Below, piece after piece: positions 5,049 to 5,998 of a stretch of DNA of 5,998 bases; positions within the stretch are counted from its first letter, which is position 1; each line of letters starts with the position of its first letter. Made by a program: the position numbers and the translations under genes. The notes below the pieces were generated by a model. The model worked only from the letters and a program-made list of their open reading frames with translations, was not told where the DNA came from and made no database searches. Origin of the DNA: an uncultured Eubacterium sp. (lineage in GTDB: Bacteria; Bacillota; Clostridia; Lachnospirales; Lachnospiraceae); contig CAKREL010000116.1 of NCBI GenBank assembly GCA_934317205.1, positions 1-5,998 of the forward strand. Direction: 5' to 3'.

Positions 5049-5984
5049 ATGAAGAAAATATTATATCTGGAATGTAAGACAGGAGCTGCCGGAGATATGC
5101 TGATGGGCGCATTATACAGTCTACTTACAGAAGAACAGAAAGTATTATTTCTGGAAAAATTAAATGCAATCAGCGAAGATGTGCGTGTGTGTCCACAGGA
5201 AATATGCAAACAGGGAATCGGCGGCATTCATATGAAGGTTGAAATTAACGGGGAAGAAGAAGGCATCGCACATACCCATGAGAACCATCATGATCACGAG
5301 GAGATGCATGAGCATAGTCATTGTGCAGAACATAGCCATGAGGAAGCCCATGAGCATAGTCACTGTGCAGAACATAGCCATGAGGACGTTCATATGCATA
5401 CCCATGAGGACGATCATGATCATCATCACCATGAAGATGGACATGCACATGTGCATCATCACGGACATCATGCACATACAAGCGTAGCAAGTATTTTAGA
5501 AAAAATCAGTGTACTGGATATGAGCGATACTGTAAAGAAAGATGCTGAGGGAATTTACCGTGAAATTGCAGCAGCAGAGAGTAAAGTTCATCAAACTGAT
5601 ATGGAGCAGATCCATTTTCATGAAGTGGGTTCCGTGGATGCTCTGATCGACGTGGTTGGAAGCTGCCTTGCCCTTGAACTGCTTGGCGTAGATGAAGTGC
5701 AGGCTTCCCCAGTCTGTGTCGGAAATGGCACTGTTCGCTGTGCACATGGCATCCTTCCGGTTCCGGCTCCGGCCACAGCCGAGATCATTAAGGGGATGCC
5801 GGTATACTGCAGCAGTTTTGACGGAGAATTACTGACACCGACGGGTGCAGCTATCCTGAAATATTTTGTAGAGATTTATACAAAAGAAATGTATATGGAA
5901 ATTGAAGAGATCGGTTACGGATTCGGAACAAAAGATTTTGCTCAGTTAAGCTGTGTAAGAGCATTTCTTGGATATCAGAAATAA
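5049..5984 (+). CDS. larC1: LarC1, N-terminal part of the nickel insertase LarC, with a large His-rich insertion
   Basis: LarC is the CTP-dependent nickel insertase (cyclometallase) that completes the nickel-pincer cofactor by placing Ni into the bisthiocarboxylate mononucleotide made by LarB and LarE. Family marks: N-terminal LYLECKTGAAGDMLMGAL (5-22), IHFHEVGSVDALIDVVG (188-204), ILPVPAPATAEIIKGMPV (235-252), ELLTPTGAAIL (260-270) and the GYGFGTKDF...CVRAFLG tail (289-308). Residues 75-143 form a His-rich insertion with 31 His in 69 residues, including a duplicated 14-residue unit with HSHCAEHSH; this is a likely nickel-holding region, longer than the core enzyme needs. The frame stops at TAA 5982-5984, near where single-chain LarC proteins pass into their LarC2 half. 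In Lactiplantibacillus plantarum, LarC1 and LarC2 are joined by programmed ribosomal frameshifting; whether that happens here cannot be decided because only 14 bases follow. AAAGGA (5036-5041) is 7 nt before ATG 5049. Confidence 0.93.
   Translation: MKKILYLECKTGAAGDMLMGALYSLLTEEQKVLFLEKLNAISEDVRVCPQEICKQGIGGIHMKVEINGEEEGIAHTHENHHDHEEMHEHSHCAEHSHEEAHEHSHCAEHSHEDVHMHTHEDDHDHHHHEDGHAHVHHHGHHAHTSVASILEKISVLDMSDTVKKDAEGIYREIAAAESKVHQTDMEQIHFHEVGSVDALIDVVGSCLALELLGVDEVQASPVCVGNGTVRCAHGILPVPAPATAEIIKGMPVYCSSFDGELLTPTGAAILKYFVEIYTKEMYMEIEEIGYGFGTKDFAQLSCVRAFLGYQK
5307..5390 (+). repeat. Tandem 42-bp duplication in the His-rich region of larC1
   Basis: Two adjacent in-frame 42-bp units (5307-5348 and 5349-5390) identical at 38 of 42 bases. 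Each encodes 14 residues beginning HEHSHCAEHSH. Three of the four differences fall in the last four bases of the unit and the other is a synonymous His-codon change. This suggests recent expansion of the metal-binding segment by unit duplication. Confidence 0.9.
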
Positions 5985-5998
5985 TTGTTTTTACCCGA

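Noticed and set aside
5307..5390. CRISPR-like or noncoding tandem repeat
   Set aside because: The 42-bp units are directly adjacent without spacers, in frame, and encode His-rich protein sequence.
5160..5490. Long open frames on both strands across the larC1 His-rich region, rich in Met, His or Asp
   Set aside because: They are by-products of the repetitive CAT/GAG/CAC codons of the His-rich segment; they lack RBSs and overlap a well-supported gene.

Overview
The window looks like chromosomal DNA of a Gram-positive anaerobe of the Clostridia, plausibly Lachnospiraceae. This is inferred from moderate-to-low GC, strong GGAGG-type ribosome binding sites, Firmicutes-style lar genes and the presence of sigma-54 regulators; no marker gene fixes the taxon.

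Layout. At the left edge are the last codons of an unidentified gene and a 91-codon gene of unknown function that overlaps it by one base (plus strand). They end at a strong hairpin (384-414) that can terminate transcription from both sides. Converging on it from the right are two tandem minus-strand genes for sigma-54-dependent activators (bacterial enhancer-binding proteins). They are close paralogues with the same PAS / AAA+ / Fis-type HTH plan. A 291-bp divergent intergenic region (3504-3794) follows. To its right a plus-strand operon begins: larB, a His-rich CsoR/RcnR/InrS-family metal-sensor gene, and the first half of larC (LarC1) carrying a large His-rich insertion. The window stops 14 bases after the larC1 stop codon, so any larC2, larE or larA lies outside.

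How the genes fit together. LarB and LarC are the first and last enzymes of nickel-pincer nucleotide (NPN) cofactor synthesis; this cofactor serves lactate racemase LarA and related racemases/epimerases. LarB makes the pyridinium biscarboxylate mononucleotide, LarE (not seen here) adds sulfur, and LarC inserts nickel. The gene between larB and larC encodes a protein whose His60-Cys92-His117-Cys121 spacing matches the nickel-type fingerprint of this sensor family, so nickel supply is probably monitored inside the operon. The larB upstream region has a near-consensus -24/-12 sigma-54 promoter (3725-3740) and, further upstream, TGTTGCA/TGCAACA inverted repeats that look like activator sites. The simplest model is that one or both divergently encoded PAS activators switch on the lar operon through sigma-54 in response to an unknown signal, while the embedded metal sensor adds nickel control.

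The most notable points are the sigma-54 control of nickel-pincer cofactor genes by a duplicated activator pair, the His-rich extensions on two successive proteins, and the larC1 stop near the expected LarC1/LarC2 junction, which raises the question of recoding.
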